Positions 32,346 to 44,380 of a DNA stretch of 64,000 bases are shown here, piece by piece. A program made the position numbers and the translations under genes. The notes under the pieces are model-generated. The model saw nothing but the letters and a program-made list of their open reading frames with translations. It was not told the DNA's origin and made no database searches. Origin of the DNA: Panorpa germanica (lineage: Eukaryota; Arthropoda; Insecta; Mecoptera; Panorpidae); the NCBI GenBank assembly GCA_963678705.1, contig OY783221.1, positions 12,214,001 through 12,278,000 of the forward strand, in the 5' to 3' direction. Position 1 is the stretch's first letter, and every line of letters begins with the position of its first letter.

Positions 32346-33321
32346 GGTGTGTACTGGACCCTCCACCTGGTTGCAACGGGTTGGGGATACAGGGTTAGGG
32401 ATTCATAGCAAATATAATGCATTGTACACATCAATGCGAATTATAATATACAATATTACACGAATTAACTATTACACAGTCCCCGTCCCCGTCGTCGTCT
32501 GCTATGATGTACGACTGTTAATTACAACAACCTAAATTATGTCAAATACCAAATATTGTTATTAAATTATTAGAGGACATTGCGAGCTCCAAATGTCGTG
32601 TGCATTTCGTAGAGAATGTCTAACAGTTCGTTGACCGATGCAGCAGCAGGTGGAGGAACACGAAGTCGTCACTGCGCCACAGATATTTTGTAGCATAGCT
32701 AGGAGATACCGAAACCGAGGAATTCACATTCTGTTCCAAATTAATAGTACTGTCCTGCTGGATTTGTATAGCAAAGGACAGCATAAGAGTGATTTATTTA
32801 ACCAAATCATTTTGTAACATGTAACAGTTTATATGTAAATAGCTATCCAGTAGAGAAACATTTGAATCACTAAAAAATGGCTTAATCGTGAAAAAAGCAT
32901 CATAGGAAGACTTTGAATAAACAGAGACTATAGTAATAATGTTGTTTTAAAACAAAATTTCGTAAGTGTGTATGTCTTCATATATTTCAATGCCTCTTTC
33001 CGTTGACACTAGTTAAAATTATTTTTGAAAATTGAACCATAGGAAAGCTGCAGGTACTGCTAGTTCAAAATGAACAATTTATGCCGCGAAATCACAAAAG
33101 GCACTGGGTACACATTTAGACATTTTTGGGGAAATGCTTTTTTTTCTCCAATGGAAAAGGAATTTTTTGTTTGAAAGATTCGTAGTAGAAGGGGAGTGTC
33201 GCTTTTGTCAAGTTCCTACTCCGATTTAAACGAATCGCAGATCCGTTATTATCTGAACTGAACTATACCCTTTCATTGGTAAAAATAACTTGTATATCTT
33301 TCATTGATAATAAGTTAAGTT
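32346..33321. other. No gene supported
   Basis: Moderately GC-rich up to about 32700, possibly more of the DNA-transposon relic, then AT-rich. No recognisable domain. Confidence 0.4.
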
Positions 33322-33655
33322 TTCTTAGTTTTTTAGAACCTTACAAGGTCCAATGTTTTAAATTAAAAATATTAAATTAAGAAAAACTATATTATATTAC
33401 AATCTGTCAAAATGCAGTAGGATTTACTTTCAAAAGAAGTTTAATGTTAGTTGTTGAAAAATATAGAAGTGAAGACAATTTTTCTACTAATTATTATTAA
33501 AAATAGCAATTTTAATTATTTCACATACAATTTTGTCCAACTGTCAAAATTTATATTACTAACGTTGCATACGCACCAACTAAATTAACTAAACTTAAAT
33601 TAAAACACAAATGTGAAAAGGAATGCTTAAACGAAAACCTGAAATCTAGATCTAG

Positions 33656-34305
33656 ACGAGGAGAAATTGAACAGAGCGGAAAGCAAAATTTTAAGGAAAA
33701 TAAGAGAGGATAGCATAAAGAATGGGGGGGGAGAAGGTCCAAAAAAGAGAAAGGAGTACTTTGAAAGGAATGGAATGGCGATCGAGGAGGCAGAGAGGAG
33801 AAGAGAAGGTGGCACAAGTGTGGAAGAGGAGCTAAGGAGAAGGGATAAGGAGATACAACAGCAGGAGAGAATGGGAAAAATAGAAAAAAGTAACTACAAT
33901 AAAAGATATAAGAGGTTATGGGAAAATAATGAGCCTCAGTACCTTATAGAAAAAGACATAAAACACATAAAAAGAACAGCAAGGTTTAGATTGGGAAATG
34001 AGGAAAAAGGAAACAGATACTGGGAAAAGAGTGAGGAAAGAAAGTGTAGAATGTGCGGAGCGGAGGACGAAACACTGGAGCACATTAAGTTTGAGTGTAA
34101 GGAAAAAGTAGCGAGCGAAAGGAATATTGGCCAGCTACTAAAGGGAGGCAGTGAAGGAAAGAGGTGGATGGCGGAAATAGTAAGGAGAAAGGAAGAACAG
34201 AAGAATAAATAAGCTGGTGGAGAATAATGTAAATTTAATTGTAATTTGAAGTATGTATTTAGAATGTAGATTGTAAAGCCGAAAGGCGAACAATAAACAA
34301 TAAAC
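33656..34305 (+). mobile_element. R1-like non-LTR 3' tail inserted in the MITE
   Basis: Starts right after CTGAAATCTAGA of the MITE and ends with the family 3' UTR (GTAGATTGTAAAGCCGAAAG at about 34265) and a short AATAAACAATAAACA tail. About 15 bp of MITE sequence present in the uninterrupted copies is absent at the junction. A TCTAGATCTAGA wording at the left may reflect a short duplication, but no clear TSD exists. Confidence 0.75.
33667..34212 (+). CDS. R1-like ORF2 C-terminal region, open frame
   Basis: 181 codons open, without an ATG (frame starts on TTG and is open further upstream to the junction). It is extremely rich in Lys, Arg and Glu, with a likely long charged helix (residues about 35-75). 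The motif RFRLGNEEKGNRYWEKSEE (107-125) is followed by a CCHC finger, C128-x2-C131-x8-H140-x4-C145, and then GKRWMAEIVRRKEE before the stop. In the family this is the nucleic-acid-binding tail after the RT domain. It is the best-preserved of about ten such tails in the window and serves as reference for the others. With no RT it is not a functional element; whether the open frame is maintained or simply young is unknown. Confidence 0.8.
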   Translation: MNRAESKILRKIREDSIKNGGGEGPKKRKEYFERNGMAIEEAERRREGGTSVEEELRRRDKEIQQQERMGKIEKSNYNKRYKRLWENNEPQYLIEKDIKHIKRTARFRLGNEEKGNRYWEKSEERKCRMCGAEDETLEHIKFECKEKVASERNIGQLLKGGSEGKRWMAEIVRRKEEQKNK

Positions 34306-34435
34306 AACGTAAATTAAATATCAAAAAAGTGAGTGGGAATGAGGCTTAAGTCATTTGTCAAAAATGTCATTTACAATAGTTGATATATAAGTTATATATT
34401 ATGTAATTGGTTATACATAACAATGGAAGGAGTAC

Positions 34436-34930
34436 AATGAAAGGAACAAATTGACGTTATAAGTGACAGAGAGAAGAAGGAAGAAGTATGGTGGAGGAGT
34501 TAAGACGAAGGGTCAGGGAGATACAAAACAAGAGAAGAAGACGAAATTGATCAAAATAAATAAAATAAGATATATATTAGGCGGGAAAAAAAGATAATGA
34601 GGAAAGAGGATCACAATATTGAGAATGGACAGAGAGGGAAGGGTGCATCTTAAAGAGACATGCAAGAGTAAAATAAACAATGAAAAAAATGTAGAGATGC
34701 TGATGAGAGGTGGATGGTGGAAGTAGAGAAAAGAAGAAAGGAAGTGGGTTAAAATAAAGAATAGCAAAAGAAAGTGCTTGTAACATAGTTTGCGTTTTGA
34801 AGTTTTAATAATAAGAATATAGTCAAGGAAATGTAAGAAAGTAGTGCCTGACGGTAAACATTTTAAGACGATAAGTAAGTAAATAAAATAAATATATATA
34901 AAAATGTTTAGAAGTGTTAAATAAATAATT
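34436..34930 (+). mobile_element. R1-like non-LTR 3' tail, decayed
   Basis: Purine-rich plus strand with ADERWMVEVEKRRKEVG near 34698-34748, aligning with GKRWMAEIVRRKEE in the 33.7 kb copy, and a similar 3' UTR composition. The 143-codon minus-strand frame here is a shadow of this biased composition. Confidence 0.6.
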
Positions 34931-35756
34931 ATGATCAACACCATTTAATCATTAATAATTGCTGCACTGTTTTAATACGTGACATTTTCAAAACGAAATT
35001 TTCTGTTAAAAATGTCATGTATTCAAAATGCTCATTGGGAAGTAAACAAAACAAATGTACTTGTTATTTAAAAACTATTACTTCTAAATAGCTACTAGCA
35101 TTTGTCTATGCATCGATTTTTAAATACGTTTTTCATATTTCCAATAAAATCACAACAATGCCATTGCATACAATAGCAATTTCCACTTTTAATAATAAAA
35201 AAAAATGTATTTAAAATATTTCTATGTTCAAAAATAAAGTGCATATTTATTTATATTTTCCATTTTCATACTCATACTGTATAACCTATTTGTGCAGCAC
35301 ATAATTTAAATTCTGAAAAACTCTTTAAAGAATTTCCCTGATGTATATTATTTATGGGGATGTATCAACGATTAAAAAATATTGCAATTCATCACTGCCA
35401 GAGAGAGTGAGTAGGGGGTGGGGAGCGGGTGAAGAAAAATAAACAAATGAAGTGAAACATACATCGCATTTTAATCCTATCACCCATAGATAGAAAGATT
35501 CTCACGAAATGGAAGTACAAATACAAAGTCCCAGTTAATCTATAGAAAAACTGCATTGAGAATTATTTGATACAAAAACATACGTGTGAAATCCCTGGGT
35601 GAAAGAACATAAACCATTTATTTAAACGGGTTCAATCTGTATTCATTTCTTTAAGGATTCTCTCACACTGGATCAGACTACTTGTTATGCTGACTTTTTC
35701 GATACAGATATAAATGTAGCCTGTCCCCCACCTGTCTTACGTCGTCTTTGCAATGG
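34931..35756. other. No feature seen
   Basis: AT-rich; no supported gene or repeat. Confidence 0.5.
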
Positions 35757-36167
35757 GCTTGTGTCTTATGTACTATATATTGATAAGGTGGGTTACTAGA
35801 ATCTCCAATGTTCAATTATTTTTTAATAACTCCTTATATGTTAAGAAAGTCATTTTGTCTCTTTAATTATTAAAGAGGTTCAACGTTGTACACATTCCAA
35901 ATGCATGTGATCTCACAACCGCTATTTGCTATCTCTTTTATACAACAGAGCGTAAAAGAAATATATTCTTGACCGAACTCTGACAAGTTTATAGGTTACC
36001 AACCTTAAAGCTCATAAATCTCTGCTATATGTATTTATATATCAAAATATCAAATATTATTTACAGCTATTTCGAGGAACAGGGTTAAATAAAATAAAAA
36101 CTTATTATTCTTTGATTTGACTTGATTATTTTGACTACCAACAGCTACAAAACATTACCACAGCACT
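35757..36167 (-). repeat. Dispersed repeat G, copy 2 (inverted)
   Basis: Reverse complement of 12202-12669 with small indels: GCTTGTGTC at the left, GCTATCTCTTTTATACAACA in the middle, CTACCAACAGCTACAAAACA near the right end. A 20-bp fragment of the same repeat (GTTGCCATCTCTTTTATA) occurs at about 56842-56859. Confidence 0.8.
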
Positions 36168-37476
36168 CACCTAACATTTAGGTTAAATGTTAAATAGTTA
36201 TGCAAATGCTAAGAGTATATGTATGCTAGTTTAACTTCTTCTGGTCCAAAGCCGCATATTGGAGACTCGACTGTCTTAAGGACACATTCACATCTTAATG
36301 GTTTATGGGTCAATCAGCTCAAAATTGGGCTTACTGATCGTGAACATTGACGGTAAAAAAAAGCAAAATACATTAAAAATATCATTCTAATATATTAGTT
36401 AAGAAAGGGTTATATTACCGTCAAAAAACATAAATATATGTCATAAGAAAAGTTTGGTTATGTAACATACTATGTAAACTATGTAAATTACAATTTTCTA
36501 AATTTTGTGACACCCTGTCCTTCTAAGTTGTTGTGTTAAACTTAGACATGAAGATTATTGAATTTCGCGGGATTTGGGTGTTACTCCATATCATTAATTA
36601 ATTTATCTTCGTATGAATACAACAGTTACTGTAACAAGAAGATAATATATTTAACCAACTTCTTGTGTGGATATAACTAATTACAAATACACCCATACGA
36701 TAGTCTGTCTGTGTGTGTGTCTGTTTACAGTAATAATATATATGAGTACATATGTACTAGGCCATATCATATGCGATATATCATATGTTGTATTAGATTA
36801 TGTACGATATTTTCATAACGCCCCCACCCTCGCCCGTTTATTTCATTATCGTAGTCAATTTGTGTACTCAGTCAGTAATTTTCCGTTTACAATGTATTAG
36901 TTAATAATGAGTAACACCGCCAGGGCGTGTTGAACAATTTAACTATTGTGGTAGGGGGTTGTGGGATGATTCCCGTTCTTTATATATTTCTTATCGGACC
37001 ATATATTTTGGAAGATATATTGTCTAGAATTTACTAGACTTTATTTAAATATATTTTGTCTATTTTACAAGTTAATGTTACTATTTGTTAAACAGATTGT
37101 ACTCACTGTACTCACATGAACACCTGCACTTTCTCACCCGAACGCGTTCTGCTTATTTTTTTGGAATGAACACTTTCTTACTAGTCACAGCTTAGTCTTT
37201 GTGAAGCTCGCAGCTAAATAAAGTAATCCTTTGAAGTAACAGCCAATCACAATCTGATTTTACAACTCAAATCAACTATCGTCATACATGTGGTATACGC
37301 ATCAACCGTCGCTATTTTATACCGCCGTCGTGAGCAACGTCAAACGTTTTCAGCACGTTACGTTGTTGGACACGTTGCTTTATATTATATATACTATTTC
37401 TGATTTAGAAGACAATAAATATATCTTTCTTATTTTTAAAGGCTAACTATATTCTGATAACTTTTCCCAATATTAG
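36168..37476. other. No gene seen
   Basis: A short imperfect inverted repeat TGACGGTAA/TTACCGTCA brackets about 36348-36424 but lacks other transposon hallmarks. Otherwise AT-rich. Confidence 0.45.
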
Positions 37477-37478
37477 TA

Positions 37479-37985
37479 CGAGGGTGGATCAATAAATTCC
37501 CCTTTTTGAGGACTTGCTATGCAAGTTGACATTATTATCGTCTATTACCATCTTTCAAACGACACCATACAAAATTTCACATTGATTCATAAGTTAGTTT
37601 TGATTTGACATGGAAAAAAGTAATTTCGATCCGTTTATTCGAGCTTTTCAGTTTTGAGTGAAAAAACGTGCGTAAACGTGCGAAAACGTGCGAAAACGTC
37701 CTCGAATTACGACCGGTCGTCTTCCTTCCACCCAAACGTGAAAAGCTGGAATAAACGAATCGCTCCTCGTCGAATCGAATATAGTTCTTTCAACATTGTT
37801 TACGAATCGAATATAGTTCTTTCAACACGTTTATTACAAATGGATGTAAAATCAAAACTAACCTATAAATTAATCTGAAATTTTGTATGGTGTCGTTTGA
37901 AAGATGGTAGTAGACGTTGCTAATGTCAACTTCCATTAGCAAGGCTACTTGTCCTTAAACATGGAAACATATTAATTCACCCTCG
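37479..37985. mobile_element. Mariner-like MITE with about 130-bp inverted repeats
   Basis: 507 bp, starting CGAGGGTGGATCAATAA and ending TTAATTCACCCTCG. The two ends are reverse complements over about 130 bp (shared ACCATCTTTCAAACGACACC and ATACAAAATTTCA blocks). TA precedes the left end (37477-37478); the right flank is AA, i.e. a possibly mutated TA duplication. The interior holds an ATG reading MEKSNFDPFIRAF before a stop, reminiscent of a transposase start but too short to prove it, an acgtgcgaaa decamer repeat (37668-37698) and a 30-35-bp tandem duplication (CGAATCGAATATAGTTCTTT, 37772-37826). Confidence 0.85.
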
Positions 37986-38334
37986 AAGATGTTTTACTAT
38001 TATTTCACTGTGGCATATATACGAGGAAATGCTGAAAAATAATACACCATCGGGGAAAAAGTATGATAAAGTATAATTGTTAAGCTTTAAGCTTCGTTAA
38101 GGCTAATACACATCTGCCAAGGCGTAATAAGTTTTTTCATTCCATCACTGAAAAATTCTTCCGTTACAGTAGAGCTATCAACAACCTGTGAAACAAATGC
38201 TGATGATAATCCCTATAAAGATCATTTAAATGACGAGGAATCGCAGTAGGAATCACTTTTTAGCAGTTAAAATTCGATAACAGTACGCTGTTTAGCTCTA
38301 TGGTTCAGCTACAAGTAAGAATACAATAACAGTA
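37986..38334. other. No feature seen
   Basis: No supported gene or repeat. Confidence 0.5.
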
Positions 38335-38750
38335 AGAGTCAGAGGAAAGTGGAAAGTCGATCAGAACTGGAGAAGGTGTGGAAAGGATAGAGTAAAAATA
38401 TAAGAGAAATAGTTTATAGATTTAGAATGGGTAATTAAAAGAAGGACAACAGATAGTGGGAAGAAATTGAAGGGAGGATCTGCAGAAGGTGTAACCGAGA
38501 GAAAGAGACGATCAAGTATAGGAGAGTAAAATGCTGTTTTAGGGTTAGTAGAGAAAAGATAATAGAGGGTTTGTCGAGAGGAGACAAAGAAGGAGGAGTA
38601 GTGAATAAGAAGAGTATAAAAAACAGAAAGTACTTTTTAAATTGTAAAAGTGTTAGAATAGTTTTGTAACGTAATGTAATATTGAAACAATGTAAAGTCT
38701 AAAGACACACAAATTAACTTAATAAATACAAATACAATACTTCCGGTTCT
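38335..38750 (+). mobile_element. R1-like non-LTR 3' tail
   Basis: Closely related to 31140-31530: GGGAAGAAATTGAAGGGAGG and ATCTGCAGAAGGTGTAACCG correspond to the WEEIEGRICRRCN segment. It ends with the signature TGTAAAGTCTAAAGACACAC near 38692. Confidence 0.75.
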
Positions 38751-38760
38751 CAAAGTTCAT

Positions 38761-38778
38761 TGTTGAATTAATTCAACA
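38761..38778. other. Perfect 18-bp palindrome
   Basis: TGTTGAATTAATTCAACA, lying just after the 3' end of the R1-like tail. Could be chance or a protein-binding site; nothing else supports a function. Confidence 0.75.
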
Positions 38779-41700
38779 ACCACAAACCTGCACATGCGTA
38801 TTATTAAAGAAGTTTTTCTGTCAAAAAATGAAACGCTAATATTCGCGTTGTAAGAACCCGCGTTGTAGCGGGTGTACTATGCGAGTATATATAGATACTC
38901 GTAATTTATAATTACATAATATAACAAGCTTATACATACATATATAAAATAAAGAGTATAATCTCTGGTTTTAATTCCTCGGTGCTTTAGAACGGTAGTC
39001 GTATTGTCTTATTTTGATTACAGAAATATATATTTTGAATAATTTTAATCCCAACATTATAATTTACCTAGATTAAATACAAATATTGACTCAAAAAACC
39101 AAGCGTACCCTGTATTGTCTCACAGCACACAATTTTGAATAATATCATGTTATATATTAGGAACCATCCTCTATCCTCCTTCCTCAACCACCCCTTTCCA
39201 CCACTGCTTAATCATGGTGTAATACGAATTATTGTAGATGCCGCAACAAGGGAACCAAAGCTAACAGGAGTGTTCTGAATTTCACTAGAGAAAAATTGTG
39301 TGACAGGGGAATTGTCTCCCACCTCCACCCCCACCCCTATTCCCATTCCAGCTGCCGCTCTTGTTTCAGTGCGTCATTTTTTAATATTTAATATAAATAA
39401 CACGATTAGGTAACATAATAAAAAATAAAATCTGGGAATAAAATATAAAATTGAAGCGGGTGCTTCTAGAAACATACGCTTCTTGAAAATTTACCTATTT
39501 AGAAAAATAAAATTTGAAAAGAAAGAAAAGGGTTTGATTTGAAAGGGTTTGACCTAAAAAAAAATTATGTAAAAAGTAAACTTTTTTTATATTGAATAAA
39601 TGTTACATATACGTAAACGTGTTTAGCGGGTAACCTAGTAAACATAAAATTAACCTAAATGTGTAATTTTTGTGTCAACTAAAATATCCGTAGGTATTTC
39701 TTTAACAATTCCAGACACTTGCACTTTCCCTAAATCTTTATTTTACTTCCCTACATTTAACCCTTATTACACTTTTACATTATTTTTAGACCGTAGACTG
39801 TTGTGCGGGTAATTAAGTTGCCCCCCCCCACTCTCCTTCTTCGTCTCCGTAAAATGTTGGTTGCTAGACACAGAAAATATTTTATGAATAAAATAAAAAA
39901 AAAACAACAAAGTTGTACGTGGGTTGGTCTAGTACCTTCGGGAAAGAGAGAGAGACGGGCTCAAAGAATTACGTGCACTGGTAAAATCCACGCGAAGTGA
40001 AAATATCAGAGATTAAGAAATAAATAAAAAAAGCTTAAGCGTTACAACGTGATATTAAAAAAGTCGACGGATGTAGCATACAGCACAGCACAGCACAACT
40101 CCGTCTCGTCGGATCGGGTTGCATTGCACAACAAAAGATACCGTGTTGCCTACTTTAAATTAATAAGGCGTAATTCTGAAAATTCTACTGCAACATTTTA
40201 TAGAACAACACTAATAAGCAACTTATTAAAAAATAAAGATTATCTTTGTTACATCAGTAAAGGGATTTGTTCTTATTTTCATTAGTTCTGTTTTCTGTCA
40301 CATCGAATACGAAGGATTTGTACATATTCGAAAATCGTATATGTATACCGAGGAAACATTTTGGAGCCACTTTGACATCATATTGAAGATGCGTATAATT
40401 TTTTTGTCATGAAAAAATTCAATTTGATTTCACTCGTTCAAGGGAAATGTCAGTGATATGAACTATAAATGGCAAACTCACTTTACCTGGCCAGTAAGTG
40501 TAAGTGTAACAGAGACAGTTATATCTTGCTTCTATTTCGATGATATTCTGGAGAAATGAATGTAAAATTTTATCTCTACTAAAATAACTATTTTAAAATG
40601 TAAAAGAGACGTTGAAAGAAAGTTGAAAGACAATTTTTTTTCCATAGGTGACACACCTATCTGATTTCCTATTAGTGTTCCACACCTATCTGAAATCTGA
40701 GTAAAAAAGAATTGATTTCTTGACTGGAACTTCACCTATCTATGCCATTTTACCCGAATTACTGGTAAATATAAATACTCTATAAAAAATTAGTAAGTCA
40801 TTTTCTTTACAGGACAATATTTTTCATATTCTCAATTAATGATTCTAAATTTTTCAAAACTATCGTAAGAATATTAACATTGTTATATCACAAAATATCT
40901 GTTTACGTTTCAACATAGGTTTAACAGTCAAAATCTCAAAATTTAGTACCGCAAAAAGTATTGAATTTCCTTTTACTTTTTAAATATGTATTTTTAAATT
41001 TTCAAGATGATTTATTTTCTTGGGAACGTTTTTAAGAGCTGTACAACCAGATCATCAGACTGACTCACCACTTACCTGTCACCTGACGTGTTATTGTTGC
41101 CCAAATGTTTTAAAGAAGGCCGCGTTAATCATGTTATGAAAATCTTTTTTGATGATTGCTCCATTCGTTTGATTACAGCAGCAGTTGAATCAGCTCACTT
41201 CAGTAGTAGACAATCAGTAGACAATTATTTATAAAATAATTACCGTGGACCTTTGACACCTCTACAAATTCCCGTTGCTTTTTTAATGCAACCCGTATGT
41301 ATTTCTTTCAGATTAACTGTTTTTCAAAAATCAGTGCGCCCTAAAATTGAAATGTGTAATAATATCTACCCTATCTGTCTTGGAGCGCAGGGTTGAAACT
41401 TGTAAAGTGCGTTATTTTAGCTTGATATCTAAGATTTATTTTGTAAAAGTTTGTAAAAGTAAAAGTGTCCCTCCCTATCCCCTATATACTGCGATTTTTT
41501 CGAATTTTTCTTTTGTTTTTTCTTTTTATTTGTGAAAAAAGTTCCTGACAATCTCCGTAAAAACTAAAAAAAAGTTCAGTTCCTCTAAATTGAAATTGTC
41601 TTTTCTACACACAGTGTCATTGAAATGCACCTAGTTTTTTCATATACTCGTATATAAATTTGACGCCCCCATGACCTGCCCACCCGAGGTATGTACCCCG

Positions 41701-43289
41701 GTTTCCCCACCACGCTAGATCTGGGGCAGCAGGGTTCACTTTGATGGAACTACCAAGGTAAAAGACCCTATAGAATTTTGAGGACCACTGGTATTAGGTA
41801 TTACACAAAATGCCGTATAATAAATAAAGAAACCCAAAAACCGTTATAGCAAGTTTTACGCATTTTTGGAAATATATTCCAAGAACACAACATTTTATAA
41901 ACCAAACTCATTACATTGCCCATGTGTCTGGTACATTCCCACAGCTTCCCAAACTATTACAAATTAATTGATGCTTTGAATGATCCTAGCATGTTTAGAA
42001 GTAGAGAATTCTTAAAAAATTTGACTGTAGTTTTGATAGTAACCATTTCTGGATAATTATTTAATTTCTTGAGAACAAGCAGTGCCGAATTAGCCATATG
42101 GCAGAAGTAGAAGTAGAAGGATCTAAGTGCTCTACTTTTCTAGAGGCCCACATTAAGAACAGATATTGAGTAATTTGTAAAATTTCGGTTTAAATAATTT
42201 TTTTTCAGATCTTCAGGATTACAATTATTTTTAAAAGTGTCCACACATATATTAAAATATTCACCCCCCCATAAGACTGTAAAAAATCTTGAATTTCTTT
42301 GTAGTTAAGATAGCATTTCTTTAGTATAACATGGATATAGATTCAAATAATAGACTCTAAACGCAATATTGCTATCTAGACTGATTATATAGTACCGCCA
42401 CCGAGAAAGTGATTCCTGCACTTGCATTGGAATGGCTATATGTTTGTAAAAGTTGAGTTTTATTTTATTATTATACAAAACCTAGGGCCTCTTAGTAATA
42501 TTTGCTACAACCTCCGCGCTTGTTTAATCGTCCATTGAGAGAAAGGATCTTATTCTGATATAATTTGCAATTTTCTAACGTGGGGTGAAATGAATAATAC
42601 TAACTAATATATAGTTATCATAAGATTCATCATTTATCGGTCAATTAACTTGTTAAATGGAATTGAAATAATACCAAAGTAAAATCTGTAAAATCGAAAT
42701 TTCTGATCAATTCTCTGGTCAATCAAACTATTACAAAGATACGAAAAACAAAATATTTTGACATTCTTTGAAACTAGTGCATAGAATAAATATTCCGGCA
42801 GGGTAGTACCCGTGAAGAAGAGTAAGAGAGTGAGTAGAGAGAGGTGAGAGGAGTTTAGGTCCAGCGGTGTTGCGTTTTAATTGAATTACATAACTCAGGG
42901 TGCAAGAGAAGGGGTAGTGCAAACCAGAATGGTACAAATTTTTGGGGGTAGAAAAATGGATGTGAAACATTCATTGCAGAAGATCACGTTCATGACTTCC
43001 TGGGGTAACACGTGGTAAGATTTTTTTCACGTTAGGTTAGGTTCATGGTGTTAGATCCCTTTACCATGTCTGTCTTAAAATAAGACTACTGGGGTTTAAA
43101 TTGAAGTGTGCAAAATTATATCAGTTTTTAAGGACTTATACTACCTGTATATTATATATATTATATATTACTATATAAATTTTAAAGCGAAATTATATAG
43201 AAAAATTAACTACCTTAATGTATTTTAAAAGTGTTATTTGCTAAAAAATAATTAAAATTACAACAAATGTCCAAAACCAGATGGTTTAT
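38779..43289. other. Long stretch without a supported gene
   Basis: Mostly AT-rich. A GC-rich patch at 41662-41775 has donor-like CCCGAG|GTATGT and CCAAG|GTAAAA but no convincing frame. Tandem CACACCTATCTGA units occur near 40652 and 40681. The phrase ACAATCTCCGTAA with AACTAAAAAAA at 41547-41571 recurs at 61849-61872. A 42498-42532 block resembles 24831-24864. Open frames of 60-80 codons here carry no known domain. Confidence 0.4.
43032..43043 (+). repeat. Short TTAGG-type motif
   Basis: TTAGGTTAGGTT, the arthropod telomeric unit in just over two copies. Too short to be a telomere; may be chance or part of a transposon end. Confidence 0.5.
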
Positions 43290-43612
43290 GTCTGTAAAAG
43301 AGTGATAGAGCTAAAAGGCAGAAGAAGTCAAAATGATGTCAGGCAGGAAGGATAGTGAAAAGGTAAGAGAGGGTTTGTCGAGAAGTGACAAGGAAGGTAA
43401 GAGGTAAGAAACGGAGATACAGACTAGAAAGAAGGAGAAGCCTAAAGAAAGAAGGTCAAGAGAAGAAGAAGCAGAAAGTTCTTTTGGAAGCAGTAACAGG
43501 CTATAATTGTTTAAGTTTAGTTTTAAGTTTGAATTTATATAAGATTGAAATGTATTAGGAAATATACTGTAGATTGTAAAGTCAAAAGACACACAATTAA
43601 TATAATAAATAA
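43290..43612 (+). mobile_element. R1-like non-LTR 3' tail, decayed
   Basis: GAGGGTTTGTCGAGAAGTGA and GAAAGTTCTTTTGGAAGCA correspond to the 3' part of the 38335 copy, and the signature TAGATTGTAAAGTCAAAAGA followed by CACACAATTAAT ends it near 43605. The minus-strand 93-codon frame is a shadow. Confidence 0.68.
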
Positions 43613-44263
43613 TTAAGATTACAGTTATTTATTACAGTGCAGTCGCCAGAAAGACTTGAGTATGCAAAATATAAGGACTGGCAACAATGTCCTGTTTCTT
43701 ATATGTAAGATCCGAAATAACAAAAAAGTGGATGTTGCCTGCAGCTGAGTTGCTTCCTTCTCATTCTCTCTGTAAGCCCCCTTAAATTGATCACAGTGAC
43801 ACTGTTTAACAAAAACTTTCAAGTAAATAAAGAAAGCTTCAGGTATAAAACCTTCCTTTGTTGGACGATTCGTACAGCAGTGCATGACATGTTGATCAAG
43901 TGTGTGGTGAGAGTAGAAAAATCTCTTTTGACGCGGTTCAAGAGACCGACAACAGCCCAAACTTCTTCCAGCGTGAACGTTGGACACATGACATTTAATT
44001 CTTTGTTTATAGTTTTATTTTGTAAGTTGAAACAAGCGCTAGTGTTTCTGTAACTCCAGTTCTACTTACTTTTCTGCAATTTCTAGAAATAATATAATAG
44101 AATCGTTTCATACGTTGCATGAATTTTTGAGAAGAGAAATTAATAATAATTTAATTTTCATAAGTGATGCAAAAGTATATCACTTAAATGAAGACTATAT
44201 TGAACAATAAGGATGAAATTTTCGAAAGTTTTTACTTTTTTATTATTAGACTACCTACATTCC
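43613..44263. other. No gene supported
   Basis: Overlapping frames on both strands at 43625-43987 and 43787-44053 show no recognised domain. Confidence 0.4.
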
Positions 44264-44380
44264 TTAGGTAGAAAATAAACCTTGCACTGCAAGACAATTT
44301 CTATATAAAAGGTAAAAAATAAACCTTGTAATTAGCTTGTGGTAAGCTTAAACATGCACTGTAAGATAATTTTTTACCTG
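44264..44380. mobile_element. CCCAGGTAGAAAAT-type MITE, compound copy
   Basis: A partial unit (AGGTAGAAAATAAACCTTGC, 44266 on) followed by a second unit AGGTAAAAAATAAACCTTG (44310 on) that closes with ATAATTTTTTACCT at 44378. It looks like two family members side by side or one inserted into another. Confidence 0.65.

Larger units (their letters stand above)
33322..34350 (+). mobile_element. CATTCCCACTCACTG-family MITE, left-truncated and interrupted
   Basis: 33322-33655 matches the interior of the 58147-58653 copy (for example CCTTACAAGGTCCAATGTTT, GAACCTGAAATCTAGATTAC region), and 34306-34348 is its right end, GTAAATTAAATATCAAAA and GTGAGTGGGAATGAGGC, followed by TTAA. The left terminus is missing. 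Between the two parts lies an R1-like tail (33656-34305). Confidence 0.82.

Noticed and set aside
34513..34944. 143-codon minus-strand frame rich in Phe, Leu, Ser and Tyr
   Set aside because: It is the reverse strand of a purine-rich R1-like tail; hydrophobic composition is a by-product of the strand bias.
36348..36424. Small MITE with TGACGGTAA/TTACCGTCA ends
   Set aside because: Only nine paired bases, no duplication of the flanks and no second copy.
43032..43043. Interstitial telomere
   Set aside because: Just over two TTAGG units; too short to distinguish from chance.
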